In this document: in pieces, positions 35,993-44,299 of the stretch
Position numbering within the stretch: the stretch's first letter is position 1
Layout of the letters: each line of letters starts with the position of its first letter
NCBI RefSeq assembly: GCF_016464305.1
Contig: NZ_JAEIOJ010000003.1
Span: 657,726-721,725 of the forward strand
Source of the DNA: Umezawaea beigongshangensis
GTDB lineage: Bacteria > Actinomycetota > Actinomycetes > Mycobacteriales > Pseudonocardiaceae
Length of the DNA: 64,000 nt
Direction: 5' to 3'
The notes under the pieces: generated by a model
Databases searched by the model: none
What the model was told of the DNA's origin: nothing
The model's input: the letters and a program-made list of their open reading frames with translations, nothing else
Translations under genes and position numbers: made by a program

Positions 35993-36847
35993 ATGGACCT
36001 GCGCGAGCTGCGGTACTTCGTGGCGGTCGCCGAGGAGCTGCACTTCGGCCGGGCCGCCGCGCGCCTGCACATGACCCAGCCGCCGCTGAGCAGGGCGATC
36101 AAGCAGCTGGAGACCGATCTCGGTCACGTGCTGCTGCACCGCTCACCCGCCGGGGTGGCCCTCACCCCGGCCGGGGCGGCGCTGCACGCCGAGGCGCGCA
36201 CCCTGCTCGCGTCGGCCGACCGGCTGCGCACGCGGGTGGCCGACGCCGCCGGCGCGTCCACCATCACGATCGGCACGCTCGGCGACAGCTCGGAGCAGAC
36301 CGGCGCCCGGCTGGCCGCCGCCTACCGCGAGCAGCACCCCGGCACGCGCGTGCGCGTCCGGGAGGCCGACTTCACCGATCCGACCGCCGGCCTGCGCGCC
36401 GGTCTGGTCGACGTCGCCCTGACCAGGTCACCGTTCGACGACACCGGCATCACCACCCACGTGCTGCGCAGCGACCCGGTGGGCGTGGTCCTGCGCGCCG
36501 ACGACCCCCTCGCCGGTCGGGACCGCCTGCGCACGGGCGAGCTGGCCGACCGCCCGTGGTTCCGGTTGCCCGAGGGCACCGATCCGGTCTGGCGGGCGTA
36601 CTGGAACGTCCACGACCGCGACGGCCCGGTCGTGCGCACGGTCCACGAGTGCCTCCAGGCAGTCCTGTGGAACGGCTCGGTGGGGATGGCCCCGCTCGCG
36701 CACCCGCTGCCCCACGGCCTCACGGCGGTTCCGCTGGTGGACGTGCCGCCCAGCGACGTCGTCGTGGCGTGGGCGGGCACCGGTCCGAGTCCGCTGGTCC
36801 GCTCGTTCGTCCGGCTCGTCGTGGCCGCTCACCGACCGGAGGGCTGA
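35993..36847 (+). CDS. LysR-family transcriptional regulator
   Basis: 284 aa from ATG 35993. The N-terminal helix-turn-helix is textbook (MDLRELRYFVAVAEELHFGRAAARLHMTQ, then PPLSRAIKQLE), followed by a substrate-binding domain with TIGTLGDS and a GSVGMAPLAH pocket strand. It is divergent from the metallo-hydrolase, its likely target. Confidence 0.93.
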   Translation: MDLRELRYFVAVAEELHFGRAAARLHMTQPPLSRAIKQLETDLGHVLLHRSPAGVALTPAGAALHAEARTLLASADRLRTRVADAAGASTITIGTLGDSSEQTGARLAAAYREQHPGTRVRVREADFTDPTAGLRAGLVDVALTRSPFDDTGITTHVLRSDPVGVVLRADDPLAGRDRLRTGELADRPWFRLPEGTDPVWRAYWNVHDRDGPVVRTVHECLQAVLWNGSVGMAPLAHPLPHGLTAVPLVDVPPSDVVVAWAGTGPSPLVRSFVRLVVAAHRPEG

Positions 36848-36853
36848 GGACCC

Positions 36854-37036
36854 TCAGCCCGGCGCGTGGTGCGCGAGCAACCGGGTGAGCAGGCGGACGA
36901 GCGCCTGCCGGTCGTGGGCCGACAGCGGTTCGAGCAGTTCGTCCTGCACGCCGTCGAGCGCCCGGTCCAACCGTCGCAGCTGCCGGTTCCCGGCGCCGGT
37001 GAGGGTCACGGTGTTGCGCCTGCGGTCGTCCGGACG
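36854..37036 (-). pseudogene. 3' fragment of a MarR-family regulator gene
   Basis: The reverse frame ending at 36854 reads PDDRRRNTVTLTGAG and continues with C-terminal helices (ELLEPLSAHDRQALVRLL), a typical MarR wing and dimerisation helix. The helix-turn-helix and start are missing: the frame is cut at a palindrome (37025-37038), and beyond it the DNA codes on the other strand for a different truncated gene. Confidence 0.75.
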
Positions 37037-37335
37037 ACGTCACGGTCCACTCGCCGAAGGCCGGGGAGCTGCACGGCGCGGGCGAGGTGGTCGACCTGCT
37101 GCGCCGGAGCGGGGTCGAGGGGGAGCGCACCCGGCACTCGAACACCGACGTGCTGGTGGACCTCGACGGTGACAGCGCGGAGGTGTCGGCGAACCAGTTC
37201 GTGCGCTTCTACCGCGACGGCCAGCCGCCCCACCGCTCCAGCGGCCTGCGCCTGGCCCACACCGCGGTGCGGACGCCCGCGGGCTGGCGGTGCCGCGAGG
37301 CGTGGATCGTGCTCGCCTGGACCCGCGAGGACTGA
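37030..37335 (+). pseudogene. 3' fragment of a SnoaL/NTF2-like gene
   Basis: The forward frame DDVTVHSPKAGELHGAGEVV through FVRFYRDGQPPHRSSGLRL to AWIVLAWTRED is the C-terminal two thirds of a SnoaL-like (nuclear transport factor 2 fold) protein. Its N-terminus is missing at the same junction that truncates the MarR fragment. The GTG at 37087 is internal to the fold. Confidence 0.7.
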
Positions 37336-38358
37336 TCACGAGCGCGGCGTGGCGAGCACCGGCTTCCCCGAGTTCGTGGTGCTCATCGTCAGCAGCGCGC
37401 TCAGCTCGGCCGCCTGCTCCGCGGCGAGCAGCCGCTTCGGCAGCACGAGCACGACGGTGGGGCTCTGGTGCAGCAGGAAGAACTCCGCGGTCTCCCGCAG
37501 CCGGTGGAACGCCGTCCAGCGGACCGCGTACCGCTCGGTGGCCGTGACCGCGGAGATGCCCTCGTCCGTGACGGTCCACCGGGTCGGCACGCACAGCCTC
37601 TCCGCGGCCTTGCGCACCGCCCGGCGACGGCCGGCGGTCGTGTTCCAGATCAGGAAGAGCGCCGCGCCGACGCAGGTGGCCCCCGCCCAGATCTCCCCCG
37701 ACAGCAGGTAGAGCACGCCCAGGACCAGCGACACCGCGGCGAGCACCCGCAGGAGCACGTCCCTGCCGCGGAACGCGAAGCCCATGCCCCTGACGTACTC
37801 GTCGACGCGGACCTGACCGGCGAACTCCAGCCGTTCGGGCGTCGCGCCCTCCGGTGGCGGCGGGAGCGCGCCCGCCTGCGGCAGCACCTTCCCCCGCTCG
37901 CGGTGCGGGGCGAGCACGGCGCTCAGCTCGGCGGCCTGCTCGTCGGTGAGCAGGCGTCCGGGCAGCACGGTCACCTGCTGGGAGTTCTGGAACAGCAGGA
38001 AGAACTCCGGCGTCTCGACGATCCGGTGCAGCGCGTCCCAGCGCAGCTCGTACCGGTCCGTCTCGGACTCGAAGCGGTAGACGTCGTCGGTCAGGACGAA
38101 CCTCGCGGGCACGCACACGCGGTGTGCCACCTTGCGGATCGCCCGGCGCTGTCCGAGGGTCAGCTGGTAGACGACGATCACCGCGCAGACGATCAGCGAC
38201 GAGCCGACGTCGGCGAACGCGGTGGTCAGCAGGGCGGCTCCGCCGACCAGCGCCGCCGCGCACACGGCGAACACCACCGCTCGCGATCTGTGGTGGGCGG
38301 CGGCGAGCCCCCGCAGCTGTTCGGCGACGTCGACGCGGCCGGTGAACTCGATGTGCAC
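37336..38358 (-). CDS. membrane protein with two YcxB-like domains
   Basis: 340 aa from GTG 38358, preferred over GTG 38463 because GGGAG lies nine bases upstream and the conserved domain begins here (HIEFTGRVDV). The protein is an internal duplication. Each half has a short N-terminal strand (EFTGRV, EFAGQV), two membrane helices, an RRAIRKVAHRVCVP or RRAVRKAAERLCVP motif, and a PH-like domain ending in an LPxRLL(T/A)xEQAAELSA motif. YcxB-like proteins usually have a single copy. The function is unknown. Confidence 0.78.
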   Translation of the reverse strand: MHIEFTGRVDVAEQLRGLAAAHHRSRAVVFAVCAAALVGGAALLTTAFADVGSSLIVCAVIVVYQLTLGQRRAIRKVAHRVCVPARFVLTDDVYRFESETDRYELRWDALHRIVETPEFFLLFQNSQQVTVLPGRLLTDEQAAELSAVLAPHRERGKVLPQAGALPPPPEGATPERLEFAGQVRVDEYVRGMGFAFRGRDVLLRVLAAVSLVLGVLYLLSGEIWAGATCVGAALFLIWNTTAGRRRAVRKAAERLCVPTRWTVTDEGISAVTATERYAVRWTAFHRLRETAEFFLLHQSPTVVLVLPKRLLAAEQAAELSALLTMSTTNSGKPVLATPRS

Positions 38359-38623
38359 GGCGGACTGCTCCCGTTCTCGGAGGTGGGAGCGGATCGTCGC
38401 ACCTCGGGCCGCGTTCACCGGCACGTCGAGATCGCGTCGTTGTGAAGTCCGATCGGTGGTCACCGTGCGTGAACGGACAGTTCCGGCGACCCAGTTCGCG
38501 CACGGAGAGCAACCCGGTGAACGACGAGTGCGCCGACTGCACCGCCGCGGACTTCGGCACCCGGCCGACGCTGTCCTGCCCGCCGTCCGGCGACCACGAC
38601 CTCACCCGACCCGGTGACAGGTC

Positions 38624-39463
38624 TCAGCGGAACGCGGCGACGTTGCGCGCGGCCCAGTCCGCGAAGGTGCGCGGAGTGCGGCCCAGGACCCGCTGGACGT
38701 CCGGGCTGACGCGCAGCTCGGCCGGGTTCGGGGAACCGAGGATGTCCAGGGTGTCGTCGGCGAGTTCCGCCGGCATGGCCAGGGACATGCCCGCCTTGGC
38801 CTCCTCGCGGGTGAGTTCCCGGAACCGCACCGGTGAACCCAGCGCGGCGGCGATGGCCTGCGTCTGCTGGCGCGGAGTGATCACCTCCGGGCCGGTCAGC
38901 TCGTAGACGCCGCCGCTGTGCCGGTCGTCCAGCAGGCACGCCGCCGCCACGTCGGCGATGTCGGCCGGGTCGAGGATCGGCACGCCGACGTCGCCGAAGG
39001 GCGCGGCCACGACCCGCTGCGCGCGGACGGACTCGGCCCACCACAGGGCGTTGGAGGCGAAGCCGCCCGGCCGCAGGACCGTCCAGTCCACACCGGACTC
39101 CCGCAGGACGTCCTCCACGCCGCGCAGCGCGATCCGCGTCGCGCCGTGGGGCCTGGTCACCACGCCCAGCGAGGAGAGCAGGACGATCCGGCGGACCCCG
39201 CTGGCGGCGGCCCGGCGGACGACGCCGGCCGGGTCGGCCCCGGCGGCGTGCAGGTCGCCGGGCAGCAGGAGGAACAGCGCCTTCGCCCCCTCCAGCACGG
39301 GGTCCAGGCCGGCGGGCTCGTTCAGGTCGGCGCTCACGTGGCGGACGCCGTCCCGTGCTGCCGCCGCGTTCCGCGACACCGCTGTCACCTGCTCGCCCGC
39401 CTCGGCCAGTGCCCGCGTCAACGGCCGGCCCACGTTCCCGGTAGCTCCGGTCACCACGATCAT
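38624..39463 (-). CDS. NmrA-like NAD(P)-binding oxidoreductase
   Basis: 279 aa from ATG 39463. The N-terminal motif VTGATGNVGRPL and the rest (LLSSLGV, VLRPGGFASNALWW, YELTGPEVITPRQQ) place it with NmrA/QOR2-type atypical SDRs that reduce quinones or sense redox state. It is divergent from an HxlR regulator, an arrangement common for redox or quinone detoxification. Confidence 0.9.
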   Translation of the reverse strand: MIVVTGATGNVGRPLTRALAEAGEQVTAVSRNAAAARDGVRHVSADLNEPAGLDPVLEGAKALFLLLPGDLHAAGADPAGVVRRAAASGVRRIVLLSSLGVVTRPHGATRIALRGVEDVLRESGVDWTVLRPGGFASNALWWAESVRAQRVVAAPFGDVGVPILDPADIADVAAACLLDDRHSGGVYELTGPEVITPRQQTQAIAAALGSPVRFRELTREEAKAGMSLAMPAELADDTLDILGSPNPAELRVSPDVQRVLGRTPRTFADWAARNVAAFR

Positions 39464-39554
39464 GATCTGCTCCTCGTTCGACGTCCTCTGTGGAGAGAAC
39501 GCTAGGAGGCGGGCTAACTCCTGGTAAGGACGTACCTCCGGGTAAGCTCAGCAC

Positions 39555-39926
39555 GTGGCAGAAGGCGCGCAGTTCACCCCGGCCGAGGCGGACGCGTCGT
39601 ATGAGGTGTTTCACACCGACTGCCTCGCGCGCGACGTGGTCGACCACGTGACCAGCAGGTGGGGCGTCTGGGTGCTGATCGCCCTGCGAAACGGAGACCT
39701 CCGGTTCTTCGAGCTGCGCCGGAGCATCCGGGGCGTCAGCGAGAAGATGCTCGCCCAGACCCTGCGCGCACTGGTCCACGACGGCCTGCTCTGGCGGAAG
39801 GTCGAGCCGACGACGCCGCCACAGGTCACCTACGGGCTGACCGAGTTCGGGCGGGAGATCGGCGAGCCGCTGACGGAGCTGTTCGACCGGATCACGCGGC
39901 GGCTGTCGCCCAGCGGCACCCAGTAG
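39555..39926 (+). CDS. HxlR-family transcriptional regulator
   Basis: 123 aa from GTG 39555; no Shine-Dalgarno is visible, so the message may be leaderless. The HxlR winged helix shows as SRWGVWVLIALRNGDLRFFELRRSIRGVSEKMLAQTLR, with DCLARDVVDHV preceding it. The intergenic region to NmrA holds a GGTA/TACC inverted repeat near 39521-39534 that may be its operator. The stop codon lies in a 15-bp tandem repeat. Confidence 0.9.
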   Translation: MAEGAQFTPAEADASYEVFHTDCLARDVVDHVTSRWGVWVLIALRNGDLRFFELRRSIRGVSEKMLAQTLRALVHDGLLWRKVEPTTPPQVTYGLTEFGREIGEPLTELFDRITRRLSPSGTQ

Positions 39927-39972
39927 GACGACACCCAGTAGGACGGCACCCGGTAGGACTGCACCCGGGACG
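39916..39972. repeat. 15-bp tandem repeats across the HxlR stop codon
   Basis: Units start at 39916, 39931 and 39946 (consensus GCACCCAGTAGGACG), with a shortened fourth unit at 39961. Each full unit contains a TAG in the HxlR frame, so the stop codon itself is duplicated. Confidence 0.85.
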
Positions 39973-39979
39973 GCACCTG

Positions 39980-40205
39980 TCAGGCGTGCCGCGCCGCCGG
40001 GTGGTGCTTGCGCAGGTCGGAGACCGTCAGCCGGTCGAGCACACCCGGCCGGGCAGGACGCGGGAGGCGCGCCGGTGGTGCAGCGGGTGCGGGGCCTGCG
40101 GTCCGTCACGGCCTTCGCGATCGTGCGGGCCGCGACCTCGGACGGCACGCCCGCCCTGGTGAACGCGGCGACGTGGGAGGGCGGCGCCCGCACCAGATCC
40201 TGCTC
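39980..40205 (-). pseudogene. SDR C-terminal remnant with frameshift
   Basis: The reverse frame reads VPSEVAARTIAKAVTDRRPRT, the typical late helix and R-P-R-T-R-Y segment of short-chain dehydrogenases, then shifts frame and ends VLDRLTVSDLRKHHPAARHA-stop. The Rossmann part is gone. It was probably the partner of the adjacent TetR gene. Confidence 0.6.
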
Positions 40206-40250
40206 ACGACCTGGCCGGACGGCCTCCGGATCACCGGAGCCGGTGTGACG

Positions 40251-40916
40251 CTACGACTCCCGGTCCGGCGTCGTGAGCCCCACGACCAGCACGTGCAGGG
40301 CGGAGTCGACGGTGGCGTCCCGCTCGTCCTGCGACGGTTGGGGCTGGAGGTTGGGCAGGAGGGTGGCCAGACCGTGGACCGTCGCCCAGCTGGCCATCAC
40401 CGCGTCAGCGGTCCTCTCCGGTGCCAGGCACCCCACCGCGGTCAGGCGGGCGAGCGCCTCCAGGAGCACCGAGTCGGGCTTGGGCCGGTCCTCGTAGCCG
40501 GGGTCCGTCGTGTCCTCGACGAAACCGGGCGCCTTCACACCGACGGGATCGCCCGCCATGGCCGTGGCGAAGAGGCCCGGTTCGTCCAGCGCGAACCGCA
40601 CGTAGGCGCGGCCGACCTCGCACAGGTGGGCCTTCGCCGCCTCCACGGGGTCGGCGGGTTCCCGGAACTCGGCGAGCTGGGCGATCATCGCGGCGGCCAT
40701 CGCGCGGAGAGCCTTCTGGGACACGGCTCGCTTCAACGTGGCCAGCGTCGTGAAGTGGCCGTACGCGGAGTTCGGCGCGACCCCGACGATCCGGGTGACC
40801 TCCCGCAGGACGACGGCGTGCGGGCCACCTGTGCGGGCCAGCTCCACGCCCGCGTCGACGAGAGCAGCCCGCAGGTCACCGTGGTGATAGGTGGCGCGCT
40901 TGCGTCGCTGTTCCAT
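40251..40916 (-). CDS. TetR/AcrR-family regulator with WHG-type C-terminus
   Basis: 221 aa from ATG 40916. It begins ATYHHGDLRAALVDAGVELA, the hallmark of the TetR subfamily with a WHG domain, and contains VLREVTRIVGVAPNSAYGHF as recognition helix and SWATVHGLATLL in the C-terminal domain. The neighbouring SDR remnant may be its former target. Confidence 0.9.
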   Translation of the reverse strand: MEQRRKRATYHHGDLRAALVDAGVELARTGGPHAVVLREVTRIVGVAPNSAYGHFTTLATLKRAVSQKALRAMAAAMIAQLAEFREPADPVEAAKAHLCEVGRAYVRFALDEPGLFATAMAGDPVGVKAPGFVEDTTDPGYEDRPKPDSVLLEALARLTAVGCLAPERTADAVMASWATVHGLATLLPNLQPQPSQDERDATVDSALHVLVVGLTTPDRES

Positions 40917-40968
40917 GGGGAGATCCTGGCACGCGGGGGTCGGGGGGCCGGGGTGGCCCGCGCGCCGG

Positions 40969-41745
40969 TCACACCTCGACGGGCACGGCGTCGGCCCGTG
41001 CCGTCCCGCGCGGTGCGGGAGACGGGGAGAACCGGAGGCCGGGAAGGTCGCGGCGCCGGATCATGATCTCCGCGACGACGATGTTCGGCAGCCAGCACAG
41101 GAAGGGAACGGCGGCGTAGGCGTCGCCCATCAACTGGTCGACCTCCGGGTCGGGACCGCCGACGCCGATCGCCAGCTGGAAGAGGATGAGAACCCCCAGC
41201 CACAACCGCAGCGTGGGGGCGGCGAAGGTGAGGGCGAAACTGCGGATCATCCACGCCTGGTGACTGGCGAAGTCGCGTTCCCGCGCGGCGCGATAGCCGC
41301 GCCACGTGGTCCAGCCCCAGAGCACGGCCAGCGTTCCGAAGCCGAAGAACCCGACGAACGCGGCGGTGCTGAAAGCGGCCATCACCAGGCCCGAGACCGA
41401 GGCGAACGCGATGGACACGGCGTAGGTGCGGCCGATCCAGCGGTGCACGGCCCGGTAGCGGCGGCGGATCGTCCTGGCGAACTGGAACGGCCCCACGGCC
41501 AGGGCGACGCCCGCCGAGACGATGTGGACGTAGAAGGCGATCTGGACGAAGAACGGCCGGTCCGCGTAGCCGCCCGCGAGGCCGACCTCCTGTTCGGCGA
41601 GCGCGTCGAGGCTGCCGGTCGCGTACTGGCCGACGAAGTACCCGGAGATCGCCAGCGATGTCAGCGTCACCGCGGTCCAGCTGCCGCGTGAGCCGCGTCG
41701 TGGCCGTGTCCGGGACGGGGGTGGCGAGGAAGTCAGCGCGGTCAT
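40969..41745 (-). CDS. DUF2306 family membrane protein
   Basis: 258 aa from ATG 41745. Six to seven membrane helices are visible, with the family motifs HIVSAGVALAVGPFQF, RYRAVHRWIGRTY and HQAWMIRSFALTFAAPTLRL. The conserved histidines and arginines suggest a heme- or quinone-linked membrane protein, but the function is unknown. Confidence 0.85.
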   Translation of the reverse strand: MTALTSSPPPSRTRPRRGSRGSWTAVTLTSLAISGYFVGQYATGSLDALAEQEVGLAGGYADRPFFVQIAFYVHIVSAGVALAVGPFQFARTIRRRYRAVHRWIGRTYAVSIAFASVSGLVMAAFSTAAFVGFFGFGTLAVLWGWTTWRGYRAARERDFASHQAWMIRSFALTFAAPTLRLWLGVLILFQLAIGVGGPDPEVDQLMGDAYAAVPFLCWLPNIVVAEIMIRRRDLPGLRFSPSPAPRGTARADAVPVEV

Positions 41746-42041
41746 CGCGACGAACCTGCTTTCACGAGGTGTGCGGAGAAGAACGGCAGCAGGAGGAGAG
41801 CGGAGCTGAGGAGCGAGACGTGCTTCTCCGGGGAACGCGCGCACTCGTCGGCGGCGCGGTCGAGGCATCAGCGTGCGCACGCGATCTGGACAGTGTGAGT
41901 TTGCCCGTGCCGGAGCGCGGCTGTCAAGCGAGCCGACCTCCAACGCCGACCTCCGACGCCGACCGGTGCCGGGTGCACCGGGAACCCCTCCGTTCCGCCC
42001 CTCCGTGTGCCGGAGGTGCCGGGGCTCCGGGGAGTCGAGAG

Positions 42042-42240
42042 GTGACGTGGAGTTCGGCGTGGTCCGCGGTGCTCGGCGATCCGGTGCGGTTCCTACCGCT
42101 GGCACTGCCGTTCCCATCCGGCTTCGCGCACGCCCTGCTGCTGTTCTCCGGCGACGTCCTCGCCGTGTGCGGACTGGCCGGGTTGCTGCCCGCCGCGCCC
42201 CGCCCCGCCGAGCACCTGCTGCGGCGGCTCACCCGCGGAA
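42042..42240 (+). pseudogene. DUF418 (YeiB-type) fragment
   Basis: The forward frame from GTG 42042 reads GFAHALLLFSGDVLAVCGLAG, matching the second membrane pair of DUF418 proteins (L-L-x-x-G-D-I-L-x-x-Y-G-L). The N-terminal ~100 residues and everything after this segment are missing; the frame then runs antisense into the dehydrogenase gene. Confidence 0.45.
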
Positions 42241-42286
42241 CGCGGCGGAACCGGTGGCCCGGCCGCTCTCCGCGGGCGTCGCACCG

Positions 42287-43327
42287 TCAGGACAGGTCGG
42301 ACAGGTCGAGGACGAAGCGGTGCCGGACGTCGCCCCGCTCCAGGCGGTCCAGGGCGAGGGCCGCGTCGGCCGACGGGAGGACCTCGACGTCGGCGGTGAT
42401 GCCGTGAGCGGCGCAGAAGTCGAGCATCGCGGCGGTGGCGGGAAGGCCCCCGCTGCCCGCGGAGCTGAGCTTCTTGCGGCCGATGAGCAGGTCGAGCGTC
42501 TCGACGGTCACGGGACCGAGGTGACCGAGGTGGCTGAGCGTGCCGTCCACCGCGACCAGTCGGAGGTAGGGGCCGAGGTCGTGCGGGACGGGGATGGTGT
42601 CGATCAGGACGTCGAACCGGTCGCGAGCCGCGGCCATCTGGTCGGGATCGCCGGAGACGACCAGGTCGTGGGCACCGAGTTCGGCCGCCTCGGCCGCGCG
42701 GTCCGGCGACCGGCTGATCACCGCGACCTCGGCGCCCAGTGCCGCGGCGAACTTGACCGCCAGGTGGCCCAGGCCGCCCAGTCCGCTCACCGCGACGCGG
42801 GTGCCCGGCCCCACGCCGAGAGCCCGCAGCGGCTCCCACACGGTGACCCCGGCGCACATCAGGGGCGCCGCCGCGGCCGGGTCCAGTCCGGCGGGCAGGG
42901 GGTGGGCGAACCGGTCGCGGACGACGTACTCGCGGGAGAAGGCGCCCAGCGTCGGAGACCCGTCGTGGCGGTCGGTGCCGCCGTAGGTCAGCGTCGGGAA
43001 CTCTCGGCAGAAGTTCTCCTGACCCGCCGCGCACAGGGCGCACTCGCCGCAGGAGTCCACGATGTTGCCCACGGCGACGGGATCGCCGACGCGGAAGCGG
43101 GTCACGTCGGGACCGGTCTCCGTCACCACGCCGGTGAACTCGTGACCCGGCACGAGCAGCGGCCCGTCCTCGCCGCGGTGCTCGCGGACGGCGTGCAGGT
43201 CGGTGTGGCAGACGCCGCAGAAGTCCACGCGCACCGCGACGTCGTCGCGGCGGAGGTCGCGCCGGGGGATCGACACCCGGTGAAACTCGCGCGGGCCGTG
43301 CGCCTGCCAGCCGGTGCTGTTCCTCAT
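42287..43327 (-). CDS. zinc-dependent alcohol dehydrogenase (cinnamyl/YahK type)
   Basis: 346 aa; the start ATG 43327 lies ahead of MRNSTGWQAHGP. Catalytic zinc ligands are in CGVCHTDLH and PGHEFTG, the structural zinc site is CGECALCAAGQENFC, and the cofactor fold is SGLGGLGHLAVKFAA. The family (NADP-dependent CAD/YahK) reduces aldehydes. It is divergent from a TetR gene with a 28-bp inverted repeat in the shared promoter. Confidence 0.92.
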   Translation of the reverse strand: MRNSTGWQAHGPREFHRVSIPRRDLRRDDVAVRVDFCGVCHTDLHAVREHRGEDGPLLVPGHEFTGVVTETGPDVTRFRVGDPVAVGNIVDSCGECALCAAGQENFCREFPTLTYGGTDRHDGSPTLGAFSREYVVRDRFAHPLPAGLDPAAAAPLMCAGVTVWEPLRALGVGPGTRVAVSGLGGLGHLAVKFAAALGAEVAVISRSPDRAAEAAELGAHDLVVSGDPDQMAAARDRFDVLIDTIPVPHDLGPYLRLVAVDGTLSHLGHLGPVTVETLDLLIGRKKLSSAGSGGLPATAAMLDFCAAHGITADVEVLPSADAALALDRLERGDVRHRFVLDLSDLS

Positions 43328-43336
43328 GACACTCCT

Positions 43337-43364
43337 TCAAACAGACTGTTCGGTCTGTTCGAAG
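43337..43364. promoter_or_regulatory. TetR operator between dehydrogenase and tetR
   Basis: A 28-bp interrupted palindrome with 7-bp perfect arms AACAGAC/GTCTGTT around TGTTCG, and outer TTC/GAA, ten bases upstream of the dehydrogenase start. Confidence 0.7.
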
Positions 43365-43394
43365 GTAGGACAGTGCCGCAGGAAAAGCAAACCA

Positions 43395-43408
43395 ACTGTT
43401 CTGTCTGT
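43395..43408. promoter_or_regulatory. second copy of the ACTGTTCNGTCTGT element
   Basis: ACTGTTCTGTCTGT matches 13 of 14 bases of the central part of the first operator (43346-43359) and lies 13-26 bp upstream of the TetR start, fitting autoregulation. Confidence 0.6.
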
Positions 43409-43420
43409 AGAGTGGGTGCC

Positions 43421-44008
43421 ATGCCCGACCAGCAGTTGACCGCCCGAGGTGAGGCCACGCGCAAGCGCATCGTCGACGTGGCCACCCGCGAGTTCGCCGA
43501 GCACGGCATCGCCGGAGCCCGCATCGAACGGGTCGTCGCCGCGGCGCGCACCAACAAGGCTCAGCTCTACGCCTACTTCGGCAGCAAGGAGAGGCTGTTC
43601 GACGCGATCTTCTTCGCTTCCCTGGAGCGGATCGTCAACGTCGTCCCCATCGACGCCGGTGATCTGGCGGACTGGGCCGTGCGCCTGTACGACGAGTACC
43701 TCCAGCGCCCCGACCTCATCCGGCTCGCCACCTGGGCCCGTCTGGAACGACGACCCACCGGCCACCTGGTCGAGAACGCCGACCGGCTGGACGACGCCAA
43801 GCTGCGCGCCATCGCCGAGGCGCAGGCGGCGGGCCTGATCCGCGCCGGTGACCCGTTCGACCTGATGGCCCTGGTCATCGCCATGTCGATGGCCTGGTCG
43901 CCGGTCAGCAACGTCTACGCGGCCACCGCCGACGAGCCCGCCGACGTCCACGACCGCCGCCGGGAACTGCTGCGCGACAGCGTGCGCCGCGCCGTGTCGC
44001 CCGCCTGA
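43421..44008 (+). CDS. TetR-family regulator of the adjacent dehydrogenase
   Basis: 195 aa from ATG 43421. The helix-turn-helix is GIAGARIERVVAAARTNKAQLYAYFGSKERLF; the C-terminal domain (YDEYLQRPDLIRLATWARLE) is of the type found in many aldehyde- and drug-responsive repressors. The shared operator region with the alcohol dehydrogenase points to that gene as its target. Confidence 0.92.
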   Translation: MPDQQLTARGEATRKRIVDVATREFAEHGIAGARIERVVAAARTNKAQLYAYFGSKERLFDAIFFASLERIVNVVPIDAGDLADWAVRLYDEYLQRPDLIRLATWARLERRPTGHLVENADRLDDAKLRAIAEAQAAGLIRAGDPFDLMALVIAMSMAWSPVSNVYAATADEPADVHDRRRELLRDSVRRAVSPA

Positions 44009-44016
44009 CGGCGCCC

Positions 44017-44050
44017 GGTCCGGTGTGGACGGAACCGTCCACACCGGACC
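44017..44050 (+). terminator. terminator after the TetR gene
   Basis: A perfect 16-bp inverted repeat (44017-44032, 44035-44050) separated by two bases, beginning eight bases after the stop codon. The stem shares GGTCCGGTG with the hairpin at 34948. Confidence 0.75.
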
Positions 44051-44299
44051 AGATCACCTCCCCGGTGCCGGGCGTCGATCCCGGACGGCCGCGATCCGGG
44101 CCTGTTTCTCGCGCCGGGGATCACGCGCCACCAGGTCGTGACCGTCGTCACCGGGCCCGTCGAGCGCGGCGCGACTCCGTCGACGTCGTTGTAGGGTGCA
44201 AGCCTGCTCGGCCACGTGGCCGAGGTGGTCTGGCCCGCTGCGGGCTGATCCGGGGCTCGAAACCTCCAGCGTTCCTTTCGCAAAGCCGGAGCTTTCCTC

